Part shown: piece after piece, positions 56,320 to 64,000 of the stretch
How the letters are laid out: every line of letters begins with the position of its first letter
Position numbering within the stretch: the stretch's first letter is position 1
Assembly (NCBI GenBank): GCA_003605115.1
Contig: QZKY01000011.1
Location: forward strand, 1-64,000
Origin: Oxalobacter sp.
GTDB taxonomy: Bacteria; Pseudomonadota; Gammaproteobacteria; Burkholderiales; Burkholderiaceae_D
Direction of reading: 5' to 3'
DNA: 64,000 bases
Notes under the pieces: generated by a model
Database searches by the model: none
What the model saw: the letters and a program-made list of their open reading frames with translations, nothing else
What the model was told of the DNA's origin: nothing
Made by a program: the position numbers and the translations under genes

Positions 56320-57771
56320 TTACTTCCAAGGCGCTTTCGTCAAACCCCACACCGGGCTGTTGATTGCCATGTCCATATCTCGTGCAAAGATGTCGAAGCC
56401 ATCGTAGCCGTGGTAAGGGCCGGAATAATCCCAAGAGTGCATTTGCCGGAAGGGCACGCCCATCTTCTGGAACACGTACTTTTCCTTGACGCCTGAGCCC
56501 ACCAGATCCGGGCGAAGCTTCTCTGCAAACTTCTCGAATTCATACGCTGTCACGTCATCGTAAATCAGCGTGCCATCCTTGATGTCGTGTGTGGTGCGTT
56601 GGTAATCGTCGCCGTGCCCGAATTCGTAGCCGGTGCCGATCACTTCCATGCCCAGATCTTCATAAGCGCCGATCACGTGACGTGGACGCAAACCGCCGAC
56701 ATACAGCATGACACGCTTGCCTTCTAGTCGTGGCTTGTATTTGGCAATGACCGCATCCACTTGCGCCTTGTACTTCGCGATTACCATTTCAGCGCCTTCC
56801 TTGATCTTGTCATCGAAGTGACTGGCGATTTCGCGCAAGCTGGTGGCGATGCGCGAAGGGCCGAAGAAGTTGTACTCCACCCAAGGCACACCGTTCTTTT
56901 CTTCCATGTGACGCGCGACATAATTCATCGAACGGTAACAATGCAGCAGATTGAGCTTGGCTTTGGGCGTTTTTTCCATTTCCGCAATCGTGCCATCGCC
57001 GGACCACTGTGCAATCACGCGTAGTCCCATTTCTTCCAGCAGGATGCGGGAAGACCAGGCATCACCACCGATGTTGTAATCGCCGAGAATGGCCACGTCG
57101 TACGGTGTGGAAACGAATTCCGCCGTCTTGCTTTCACCCGGCGCCAGTACCCATTCCTTGATGGCATCATTCGCGATGTGATGGCCGAGCGATTGGGATA
57201 CGCCACGGAAGCCTTCGCAGCGCACTGGCACAATCGGCAGGTTGCCGTACTCCTTGGATTTCTTGCGTGAGACTGCTTCGATGTCGTCACCGATCAAACC
57301 AATCGGGCATTCCGACTGTACAGTGATGCCGCGATTAAGCGGGAACAGTATCTGGATTTCATCCATCAGCTTTTCCAGTTTTTTGTCACCGCCAAAGACG
57401 ATGTCTCTTTCCTGGAAGTCGGAAGTAAATTGCATAGTGCCGAAAGCATCGACGCCAGTGGTGCCGTTGTAGTAATTACGACGCGTCCCCCATGAATACT
57501 GGCCGCAACCGACCGGGCCGTGGCTGATGTGTACCATATCTTTGATGGGACCCCATACCACGCCTTTTGAACCTGCGTAAGCGCAACCGCGTACCGTCAT
57601 CACGCCGGGAATCGACTTGATGTTGGAGCGCACGCCGCAATCCGAATTGCCTTCTTCAAAAGTATTGAGATGTCTTGTTCGACGTTTGGCGAACTTGTCA
57701 GGGTAAGCGGAAAGCACCTCTTCAATGAGATCCTTGTTCCTGGCTTTTTTGTCTTCGATCGTGAGGCTCAT
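56320..57771 (-). CDS. nifD: Nitrogenase molybdenum-iron protein alpha chain
   Basis: A 483-residue NifD. The FeMo-co ligands are seen in [23 protein letters not shown] (Cys) and [17 protein letters not shown] (His), and the P-cluster residues in [33 protein letters not shown]. The start at 57771 is preferred: GGAG sits 8 nt before it, while the ATG six codons earlier has no site. It follows nifH with a stable hairpin between. Confidence 0.97.
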   Translation of the reverse strand: MSLTIEDKKARNKDLIEEVLSAYPDKFAKRRTRHLNTFEEGNSDCGVRSNIKSIPGVMTVRGCAYAGSKGVVWGPIKDMVHISHGPVGCGQYSWGTRRNYYNGTTGVDAFGTMQFTSDFQERDIVFGGDKKLEKLMDEIQILFPLNRGITVQSECPIGLIGDDIEAVSRKKSKEYGNLPIVPVRCEGFRGVSQSLGHHIANDAIKEWVLAPGESKTAEFVSTPYDVAILGDYNIGGDAWSSRILLEEMGLRVIAQWSGDGTIAEMEKTPKAKLNLLHCYRSMNYVARHMEEKNGVPWVEYNFFGPSRIATSLREIASHFDDKIKEGAEMVIAKYKAQVDAVIAKYKPRLEGKRVMLYVGGLRPRHVIGAYEDLGMEVIGTGYEFGHGDDYQRTTHDIKDGTLIYDDVTAYEFEKFAEKLRPDLVGSGVKEKYVFQKMGVPFRQMHSWDYSGPYHGYDGFDIFARDMDMAINSPVWGLTKAPWK

Positions 57772-57813
57772 GTCGCGCTCCAATATCATGTATGAATGAG
57801 TGTGTGTTCAGTT

Positions 57814-57845
57814 GGCGTCGCTCGTGTTGATCGGCGAGCGACGCC
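57814..57845. other. Stable hairpin in the nifH-nifD intergenic space
   Basis: A perfect 11-bp stem GGCGTCGCTCG / CGAGCGACGCC with a 10-nt loop and no T-run on the nifD side. Position and lack of U-tract suggest an RNA-processing or stabilising hairpin that raises nifH mRNA over nifDK, rather than a terminator. Confidence 0.7.
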
Positions 57846-57850
57846 GGTCG

Positions 57851-58816
<966 letters not shown>

Positions 58817-58859
58817 TCAGTCCGTTCTCGGCAAAATGGAATCGGTTTGACCTATGTAT

Positions 58860-58875
58860 TGCAACGACCGTGCCA
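58860..58875 (-). promoter_or_regulatory. Sigma-54 promoter of nifHDK...
   Basis: On the minus strand TGGCACGGTCGTTGCA fits TGGCACG-N4-TTGCA perfectly. Transcription would start near 58848, about 120 nt before nifH. Confidence 0.9.
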
Positions 58876-58990
58876 GCAGGCTTTTCCTTATTTAAGGCGC
58901 TGATTTATATGGGAAATTCGGTTTTCGGCTGTTTCAGCCTGCGTGGGTGAGTGAGGGGGAATGTAGGGAAAAAGGTGACAAAGGGAAAAT

Positions 58991-59006
58991 TGTCGTGAAG
59001 CTGACA
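58991..59006. promoter_or_regulatory. NifA upstream activator site of nifH
   Basis: TGT-CGTGAAGCTG-ACA matches TGT-N10-ACA, about 115 nt upstream of the -24 box. Confidence 0.75.
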
Positions 59007-59045
59007 ATGGGCGACAGGAGGGAGCAAAAACCGGGGAGCGGACGA

Positions 59046-59108
59046 GGAAAAACCGGGGTCAGAGTTTTTTTACGCGCAGCGTAAATTACTCTGACCCCGA
59101 ATTTTTCC
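59046..59108. repeat. Palindromic GGGGTCAGAGT element, copy B
   Basis: About 63 nt: GGAAAAACCGGGGTCAGAGT on the left, ACTCTGACCCCGAATTTTTCC on the right up to a few mismatches, with TACGCGCAGCGTA between. The inverted twin is copy C at 60222-60282. Confidence 0.85.
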
Positions 59109-59275
59109 GAAACTGGGCTGCTGTCCTCTCCGTATATATATATAGTGCGGCGAATCGAGTATCTGCGGAGATGGTGTTGTTGCGCAATCTGCAATGTTAT
59201 TATGCAGTTTCGTGAAAAGGCATATTCGAGCGGTGCGTATTTATCGCCGGTCAATGGAGGAAAGAAGGGTAACGT

Positions 59276-59527
59276 ATGACATGGTCGATTCGTCTTGCGC
59301 CTGACATGGGGCGACGGCTGGATGCGCTCGCTGTGAAAACAGGACGCAGCAAGTCTGCTTGCCTGCGCCGGATTATTGAAACGGGCATTCAGGAGATGGA
59401 AGACTATTACCTCAGTGCTGAGGTGCTTGAGCGTGTTCGCAATGGGCAAGAGCGTGTGTATTCTGCTGCTGAGGTAAGAAAAGATTTCGAAGGCTCCAAT
59501 GAAACAGGTGGAAGCAAGGGCGTTTGA
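59276..59527 (+). CDS. Solitary ribbon-helix-helix antitoxin (RelB/DinJ-like)
   Basis: The 83-residue product has an N-terminal RHH motif (WSIRLAPDMGRRLDALAVKTGRSKSACLRRIIETGIQEMED) and a C-terminal toxin-binding tail, as in RelB/DinJ-type antitoxins. GGAGG precedes the start. The next frame begins like a RelE-type toxin (MKQVEARAFERM) but stops after 12 residues, so the antitoxin appears to have lost its toxin. Confidence 0.75.
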   Translation: MTWSIRLAPDMGRRLDALAVKTGRSKSACLRRIIETGIQEMEDYYLSAEVLERVRNGQERVYSAAEVRKDFEGSNETGGSKGV

Positions 59528-59537
59528 AAGAATGTGA
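59499..59537 (+). pseudogene. Remnant of a RelE-type toxin start
   Basis: An ATG overlapping the antitoxin 3' end opens MKQVEARAFERM then TGA. The overlap and the first residues are what a RelE/ParE partner would show, but no toxin body follows. Speculative. Confidence 0.3.
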
Positions 59538-59643
59538 ACACGACCCCTTAAATTTTAAGACGAACACAACCTCTTTTATTTTCCGATTGATCCGCATGCA
59601 AATATAGTTGCAAACGACCGCTTTTGGCTCTAAGGGCAGAGAT

Positions 59644-60213
59644 ATGAGATTTTATATTCCGGAAAAATTACCAGAGGATTTTTTGTTGAGTCGCGGTTAC
59701 CAACCAGTGGAAAAAGTTTTTGTGCAGCCTCTGCAAGGTGGAATGCAAATGAGCTGTCTTGATAATGTAAGAAAGTATCTTGCAAACAACGGCGGAGATT
59801 TTCAATTTGGGTGGGTATTTTCCATGTTTGGAAAGTTTATACTCAAACTACATGCCCACGTGGTTGTTCGCTTGGATAAAGATGACTTGCTTTGCGTTAC
59901 TCCCCCGGAACAGACGACACGCTTTATAAATTTTAGTCGAGATAACTCAATACCTTCAGCAATGGTAAATGATCGACTTCCAACAATAAGCTTCGCATTG
60001 GTTGATGCGCCCATTATCCATCAGTTGGTTCAGATTGAAAATGATGAGGATTCCGCTCGTCTTCGAGGTGACATCCCCGCAACAAAAAGAATCCAGGCGC
60101 AAAGAAACTGGCTCGCAGATGAATTTGTTACATTTGCGAAAGCAAACACTGGAAGAAATGAAATTTGTTATTGTGGGTCAACAAGAAAATACAAATTTTG
60201 TTGCGCTAGATAG
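59644..60213 (+). CDS. SEC-C-motif protein, unknown
   Basis: The 189-residue product ends with a SEC-C zinc-binding motif (GRNEICYCGSTRKYKFCC). The rest is not recognised. The sequence is AT-rich with codon use unlike the surrounding genes, and the gene lies between two inverted palindromic elements, so it may be acquired. The start is uncertain: the ATG at 59644 has only a weak upstream site; 59608 is an alternative. Confidence 0.6.
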   Translation: MRFYIPEKLPEDFLLSRGYQPVEKVFVQPLQGGMQMSCLDNVRKYLANNGGDFQFGWVFSMFGKFILKLHAHVVVRLDKDDLLCVTPPEQTTRFINFSRDNSIPSAMVNDRLPTISFALVDAPIIHQLVQIENDEDSARLRGDIPATKRIQAQRNWLADEFVTFAKANTGRNEICYCGSTRKYKFCCAR

Positions 60214-60221
60214 GACGGCAT

Positions 60222-60282
60222 GGAAAATTCAGGGTCAGAGTAATTTACGCTGCGCGTAAAAAAACTCTGACCCCGGTTTTCC
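60222..60282. repeat. Palindromic GGGGTCAGAGT element, copy C (inverted)
   Basis: About 61 nt, nearly identical to the reverse complement of copy B: GGAAAATTCAGGGTCAGAGT, TTTACGCTGCGCGTAAA centre, then ACTCTGACCCCGGTTTTCC. With copy B it brackets the 1.1-kb block holding the antitoxin and SEC-C genes. Confidence 0.85.
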
Positions 60283-60420
60283 AAAGCTTCGTCTTGGACA
60301 GTGAGAGAGACGTCAGTTTTTCAAAAGCTTCGTTTCCGATGCCCTTATATTCCCGCACTATTTTTGTAGTGATATCATGTTGTCTGGTGAGACTTAGGTA
60401 AATGTGTACAGGGAGGGAAA

Positions 60421-60819
60421 GTGAAACATCGGGCTTATTTCGTTTTGATGGGCATGGCGCTTCTTTCGGGCTGCGCGCAGTACCAATGGCAAAAAAATGG
60501 GGCAACGCAGGCCGATCTCAATCGGGACACCTACGATTGTCAAAAAGAGGCTGCTCAAGCGTATCCTGCAAAACTGGTCAGAGAGCAAACCAGGGCTGCT
60601 TATGTAACGCCATCGACTACGAATTGCACTACCTCCGAGTCTTCGCATGGCAATCGCGGCCACAACCATGCCAATAGCACCACCAGTTGCACAACAACGC
60701 CAGGGAAATATGTTCCTCCTCATTTCACTACGGTTGACATTAATGCCAATAACAGGGCAGCAATGGCAAAACAGTGCATGCACGCACGAGGGTGGGATCT
60801 GGTGAAGGTGGATAAATAA
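60421..60819 (+). CDS. Putative lipoprotein, unknown
   Basis: The 132-residue product has a lipoprotein signal (YFVLMGMALLSGC, lipobox LSGC). The mature part is Thr/Ser/His/Asn-rich in the middle (CTTSESSHGNRGHNHANSTTSCTTT) with five cysteines after the lipidated one. The start is a GTG with GGGAGG just upstream. No family recognised. Confidence 0.55.
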   Translation: MKHRAYFVLMGMALLSGCAQYQWQKNGATQADLNRDTYDCQKEAAQAYPAKLVREQTRAAYVTPSTTNCTTSESSHGNRGHNHANSTTSCTTTPGKYVPPHFTTVDINANNRAAMAKQCMHARGWDLVKVDK

Positions 60820-60911
60820 TAATCAAGAGGTCGGCACCGATTCGTCCTTGAAAAAACGTAGCAGCCACCATGACCTTGTTCTTGCTTCATCAAAATCACA
60901 AGGAGTGCACA

Positions 60912-61745
60912 ATGCTTCGCCTGAACAAAAAATGCCTGATGTTGCTGGTGGTGGGATGTTTGTACATGACCACCGCTTCGGCCACCAGCAGGATGCCGCC
61001 GCTTCCGCCGGAATGCCATGCGGCAGATGAAGCGAAAGATCCCGAAGCAAAGGTGAACTTGTATACCCAGTGCCTGTCAGGCAGAGTACGTCTGGAAGAT
61101 TTAAGGGGTGGCATGATGCAAGACTGGCAGCGCCCTGACATTCATTTCAGGCGTGGCAACGCATTCTTTGAATTGGGACGTTATACGGAAGCACTGAAGG
61201 ATTACAATTTTTTGATCGATAAAGCAGGTGGGCATGTCTGGGGATTTCATCAGCGAGGCATGACGCACGAAGCCATGGGGCAAAATGCCAAGGCACTTGC
61301 TGATTACAACCATGCGTTGAAGTTGAATCAGGAAGCCATTGATGTGCGTTATAGCCGAGGAGCCTTGCTTGTCAAGATGGGGCATTACCGGAAGGCGCTG
61401 CCCGATTTGCGTTTTGCCGCCAAGGAGTCTCCGAAGACGTCCGAATTCGTCAACGCGCTGGCGTGGTTGCTGGCAACCTGTCCTGATGCGAAAGTTCGCG
61501 ATGGCAAGGAGGCGGTTCAGCTTGCTGGCAGGGTTGTGAGCGTGGAGAGAACATCTTCGTATCTGGATACACTGGCAGCTGCGCATGCCAGAACGGGTGA
61601 TTTCGGGAAAGCCATATCAACACAAAAAGAAGTGCTGCTGTTGGCGCAAAGCGAAAAAGCATCAGCAGAAGTGCTTGATGAATTCAAGAGACGCCTTGAT
61701 CTTTATATGGCTGGCAAGGCATACACTGATGAGCGTGCCAAGTAA
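60912..61745 (+). CDS. Exported TPR-repeat protein
   Basis: The 277-residue protein has a signal peptide (CLMLLVVGCLYMTTASA) and at least four tetratricopeptide units (DIHFRRGNAFFELGRYTEALKDYNFLI, WGFHQRGMTHEAMGQNAKALADYNHAL, DVRYSRGALLVKMGHYRKALPDLRFAA, SYLDTLAAAHARTGDFGKAI). Such repeats bind peptides or proteins; the partner is unknown. The start at 60912 has AAGGAG at 6 nt. Confidence 0.7.
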   Translation: MLRLNKKCLMLLVVGCLYMTTASATSRMPPLPPECHAADEAKDPEAKVNLYTQCLSGRVRLEDLRGGMMQDWQRPDIHFRRGNAFFELGRYTEALKDYNFLIDKAGGHVWGFHQRGMTHEAMGQNAKALADYNHALKLNQEAIDVRYSRGALLVKMGHYRKALPDLRFAAKESPKTSEFVNALAWLLATCPDAKVRDGKEAVQLAGRVVSVERTSSYLDTLAAAHARTGDFGKAISTQKEVLLLAQSEKASAEVLDEFKRRLDLYMAGKAYTDERAK

Positions 61746-61762
61746 GCAGTCAAGATCAACAG

Positions 61763-61812
61763 GGTCAGCATTCGATAAATTTTCAAAAAACCGAAGCTGA
61801 CCATTTTATTTT
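61763..61812 (+). terminator. Terminator of the TPR gene
   Basis: GGTCAGC-TTCG (with one bulged base, from 61763) pairs with CGAA-GCTGACC (to 61802), followed by ATTTTATTTTTT. The loop is long but the T-run is good. Confidence 0.6.
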
Positions 61813-61859
61813 TTAGTTTGCTGCAAACATCGAAGGCTAATGCCAGTACGGCACTTTTC

Positions 61860-62711
61860 ATGAAAACACCCAAAAGAATTCAACCCTTAGTTGAAGAAGG
61901 TCTAATCGACGAAGTCATGCGTCAACTGATGAGCGGAAAAGAAGCAACTGTCTATGTCGTGCGTTGTGGAGAAGAAATCCGTTGTGCCAAGGTGTACAAG
62001 GAAGCGATGCGACGCAGCTTTCATCAGGCCGTAGCGTATCAGGAAGGTCGGCGAGTAAAAAATAGCAGACAGGCGCGAGCCATGAATAAAGGCACTCGTT
62101 ACGGTCGCAAGATGGCTGAAGAAGTTTGGCAAAACGCTGAAGTAGATGCCTTGTATCGATTGGCGGCTGCCGGCGTGCGCGTGCCCAAGCCTTATATCTG
62201 CTTTGAGGGCGTATTGTTGATGGAACTGGTGACCGATGCCAGTGGCAACGCGGCGCCACGTTTGAACGATGTGGAATTGAATCACGAGCTGGCGTTGAAA
62301 TTTCACGGAATGTTATTAAAGCAAGTGGTGTTGATGCTTTGTGCAGGCGTCATTCATGGCGACCTGTCCGAGTTCAACATTCTGATCGATAAACATGGCC
62401 CCGTGATTATCGATTTGCCGCAGGCAATCGATGCGGCCAGCAGTAGCGTGGCAGCGTCCATGCTGGAACGAGACGTAACCAACTTGGCGAATTTCTTCGG
62501 CACCTTTGCACATGAACTCCAAAACAGTGAGTATGGCAAGGAAATATGGGGCTTGTACGATGCGGGCTTGCTTACGCCCGACACGCCGCTTACAGGGAAA
62601 GTTGCTGCGCCGACAGAACCAGTGGATGTCGATGCCGTGATATGGGAAATTGAGCTGGCGCGGCTGGAGGAAGAAAATCTGCAACGCATTCGAATGGAGC
62701 GCTTGGATTGA
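61860..62711 (+). CDS. RIO-type serine/threonine kinase
   Basis: The 283-residue protein has RIO kinase features: glycine-loop GKEATVYVVRCG, lysine in CAKVYK, catalytic HGDLSEFNILID, and metal-binding IIDLPQAID in place of DFG. The C-terminal part is charged and helical. Bacterial RIO proteins are poorly characterised. The start at 61860 is the first ATG with the family start; no strong ribosome binding site precedes it. Confidence 0.85.
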   Translation: MKTPKRIQPLVEEGLIDEVMRQLMSGKEATVYVVRCGEEIRCAKVYKEAMRRSFHQAVAYQEGRRVKNSRQARAMNKGTRYGRKMAEEVWQNAEVDALYRLAAAGVRVPKPYICFEGVLLMELVTDASGNAAPRLNDVELNHELALKFHGMLLKQVVLMLCAGVIHGDLSEFNILIDKHGPVIIDLPQAIDAASSSVAASMLERDVTNLANFFGTFAHELQNSEYGKEIWGLYDAGLLTPDTPLTGKVAAPTEPVDVDAVIWEIELARLEEENLQRIRMERLD

Positions 62712-62872
62712 TGTCGATCGACAACAGTTCACAGATCAGCATCAATTAATTTCCAGAAAAAGCAAAGCTGGCCTTGGTGCTGTAAAGCAAGTAGACATGC
62801 GCATTCATGAAGGGTAGGCTTCCGGTGTTACTATGACCTGTCGAGATCTATATAGAACTCATGGGAGATAAC

Positions 62873-63355
62873 ATGTCATACATCGAAGAGTCACTTTCAA
62901 CGGGAGAGAAGGTTGAGGGTATGTTCAAACCTCACTGGTTTGCCTGGGTGCCAACGTATATTTGGTTGCTCTTGGGTCTTGTAATCCTTGGGTTAACCTG
63001 GCTCATCAAGTCTGCATGGGGGCCGAAGTATGTTGGGCTGATCTTTGGCCTTGCAGGCTGGGGTGTGACCTGGTTCATCGCGCTCTATCAATTCTTGCGA
63101 CTGCGATCCATAGAGCAAGGCGTCACAAACAAACGCGTTATTTTGAAGAAGGGCATCATTAGTCGAAGGACTGATGAAATGAAGCTCACCTCGATAGAAA
63201 CGGTTGAGATCAACCAAGGCGTTTGGGGGAGAATCTTCGGCTTCGGCACGGTGAAGGTGACGGGGCGCGGCATCAGCGATGTCGTTTACACACGCATAGA
63301 TGACCCCATGTCTGTGAAGCGTCAGATTGAAAGCATCAGTAATCCCGCAGTCTGA
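62873..63355 (+). CDS. Membrane-flanked PH-like (bPH2) domain protein
   Basis: A 160-residue protein with two transmembrane segments (about 24-50 and 55-75) and then a bPH2-type domain (NKRVILKKGIISRRTDEMKLTSIETVEINQGVWGRIFGFGTVKVTGRG), as in YdbS/YdbT proteins. GGAG is 8 nt before the ATG at 62873. Function unknown. Confidence 0.8.
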   Translation: MSYIEESLSTGEKVEGMFKPHWFAWVPTYIWLLLGLVILGLTWLIKSAWGPKYVGLIFGLAGWGVTWFIALYQFLRLRSIEQGVTNKRVILKKGIISRRTDEMKLTSIETVEINQGVWGRIFGFGTVKVTGRGISDVVYTRIDDPMSVKRQIESISNPAV

Positions 63356-63669
63356 GTTATATCCAATCGATTTACTCGATATCAATTCATTTTCAGAAAA
63401 AGCCGAGCTACGCCTCATCGTTCCCGTTTTGTGGTCTGCAAGGTGTTAAGGTTCGCGAATGAAGCTAAAGCATCGGGAAGCAGTTTGTCGCATAAATCCA
63501 CAAACCAGTTTTCGTACAATTATCAAAACCCCTCACTAGCGGTCAAGCGCGCTCCTTTCGGCCACTGAACGTTGCGCGATAAAGTTGCGCAGTGCCAACT
63601 TGTTTTACGTGCAAACTTATCCGTTATCTGCATTCGTTTCCTCAACCGAAGTACAACAGGAGAGTCACC
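63356..63669. other. Gene-free stretch before the YegP-like gene
   Basis: 314 nt with no supported gene and no repeat or operator that I can call. Confidence 0.5.
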
Positions 63670-63855
63670 ATGCCAGGACCAACCAACAGCAATATCGCGA
63701 GTGATAAATGGGAATTTTACAAAGACGCTCAAGGTGAGTCGCGCTGGACCAGAACGGCTCTTAACGGAAATATTGTCGGCGCATCGACCCAAGGTTATGT
63801 TAATCGCGCTGATTGTGTTGCCAATGCACAGCGTAATGGTTATACGGGAGCTTGA
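63670..63855 (+). CDS. YegP/DUF1508-like small protein
   Basis: The 61-residue product has one YegP-type unit (KWEFYKDAQGESRWTRTALNGNIVGASTQGYVNRADCVANAQ), where other family members have two. ACAGGAGA precedes the ATG at 63670 by 7 nt. Function unknown. Confidence 0.75.
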   Translation: MPGPTNSNIASDKWEFYKDAQGESRWTRTALNGNIVGASTQGYVNRADCVANAQRNGYTGA

Positions 63856-63874
63856 TACTGGACAACCTCAAGGT

Positions 63875-63916
63875 GGCCAACAAACGTCAGACGCGTCTCT
63901 CGGCATTTTGTTGGCC
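63875..63916 (+). terminator. Weak hairpin after the YegP-like gene
   Basis: GGCCAACAAA (63875-63884) pairs with TTTGTTGGCC (63907-63916). The tail is only moderately T-rich. Confidence 0.45.
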
Positions 63917-63966
63917 GCTTCAACATTTTTGCTACATTATTCTTGTATACAGGCCTTGCAGGAAGT

Positions 63967-63993
63967 AAAAAAAGCCGCCGGTGATGGCGGCCG
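63967..63993 (-). terminator. Terminator of a minus-strand gene beyond the right edge
   Basis: GCCGCC (63974-63979) pairs with GGCGGC (63986-63991). On the minus strand it is followed by T7. It should end a gene coming in from outside the window. Confidence 0.8.
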
Positions 63994-64000
63994 TAAGGCG

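Overview
The window looks like chromosomal DNA of a free-living, nitrogen-fixing betaproteobacterium. The gene families, the one-piece betaproteobacterial-type tmRNA, the map-glnD adjacency and the alpha/beta-type NifH point that way. A Gallionellaceae/Nitrosomonadales-type host is a guess that I cannot prove from sequence alone. Most genes are high-GC with clear ribosome binding sites. A few stretches, notably 59.1-60.3 kb, are AT-richer and look accessory.

Left part (1-31 kb), mostly housekeeping and envelope: the end of pstB, then phoU-phoB-phoR (phosphate starvation signalling). Next come a glycosyltransferase, a coiled-coil membrane protein, an arginine/lysine/ornithine decarboxylase, and a convergent-side block folA, rluF-like, glnD and map. 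A tRNA-Ser(CGA) follows, with repeats downstream that include an imperfect copy of the tRNA 3' end. Then come a small cysteine-rich exported protein behind an FNR-like site, a CNNM/CorC transporter-like protein, a very large exported TPR-CHAT protein with an exported partner of unknown function, a HicB/HicA-like toxin-antitoxin pair, a fossil EAL domain, PBP1A, several small envelope proteins, a ferritin-like protein, a small (p)ppGpp-hydrolase-like HD protein, a DegP-type protease, and a polysaccharide deacetylase plus glycosyltransferase pair.

Middle part (32-47.6 kb): two diguanylate cyclases, the tmRNA gene, nifV with two tandem nifW-type genes, modABC (molybdate uptake), an AsmA protein, and a divergent formate dehydrogenase / polyferredoxin pair.

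Right part (47.6-58.8 kb): one long minus-strand nitrogen-fixation cluster read nifH-nifD-nifK-nifE-nifN-nifX-(DUF269 gene)-fdxB-nifQ-draT-draG. It makes nitrogenase, builds FeMo-cofactor, and switches NifH off by ADP-ribosylation. Sigma-54 (-24/-12) promoters are readable in front of nifH, nifV, modA, fdhF and the polyferredoxin gene. NifA-type TGT-N10-ACA sites lie upstream of nifH, nifV and modA. Molybdenum uptake, homocitrate synthesis, cofactor assembly and a Mo formate dehydrogenase are therefore probably switched on together under sigma-54 control.

The far right (59-64 kb) is accessory: a solitary ribbon-helix-helix antitoxin and an AT-rich SEC-C protein lie between two inverted copies of a ~62-nt palindromic element. 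A lipoprotein, a TPR protein, a RIO-type kinase, a membrane-flanked PH-domain protein and a YegP-like protein follow.
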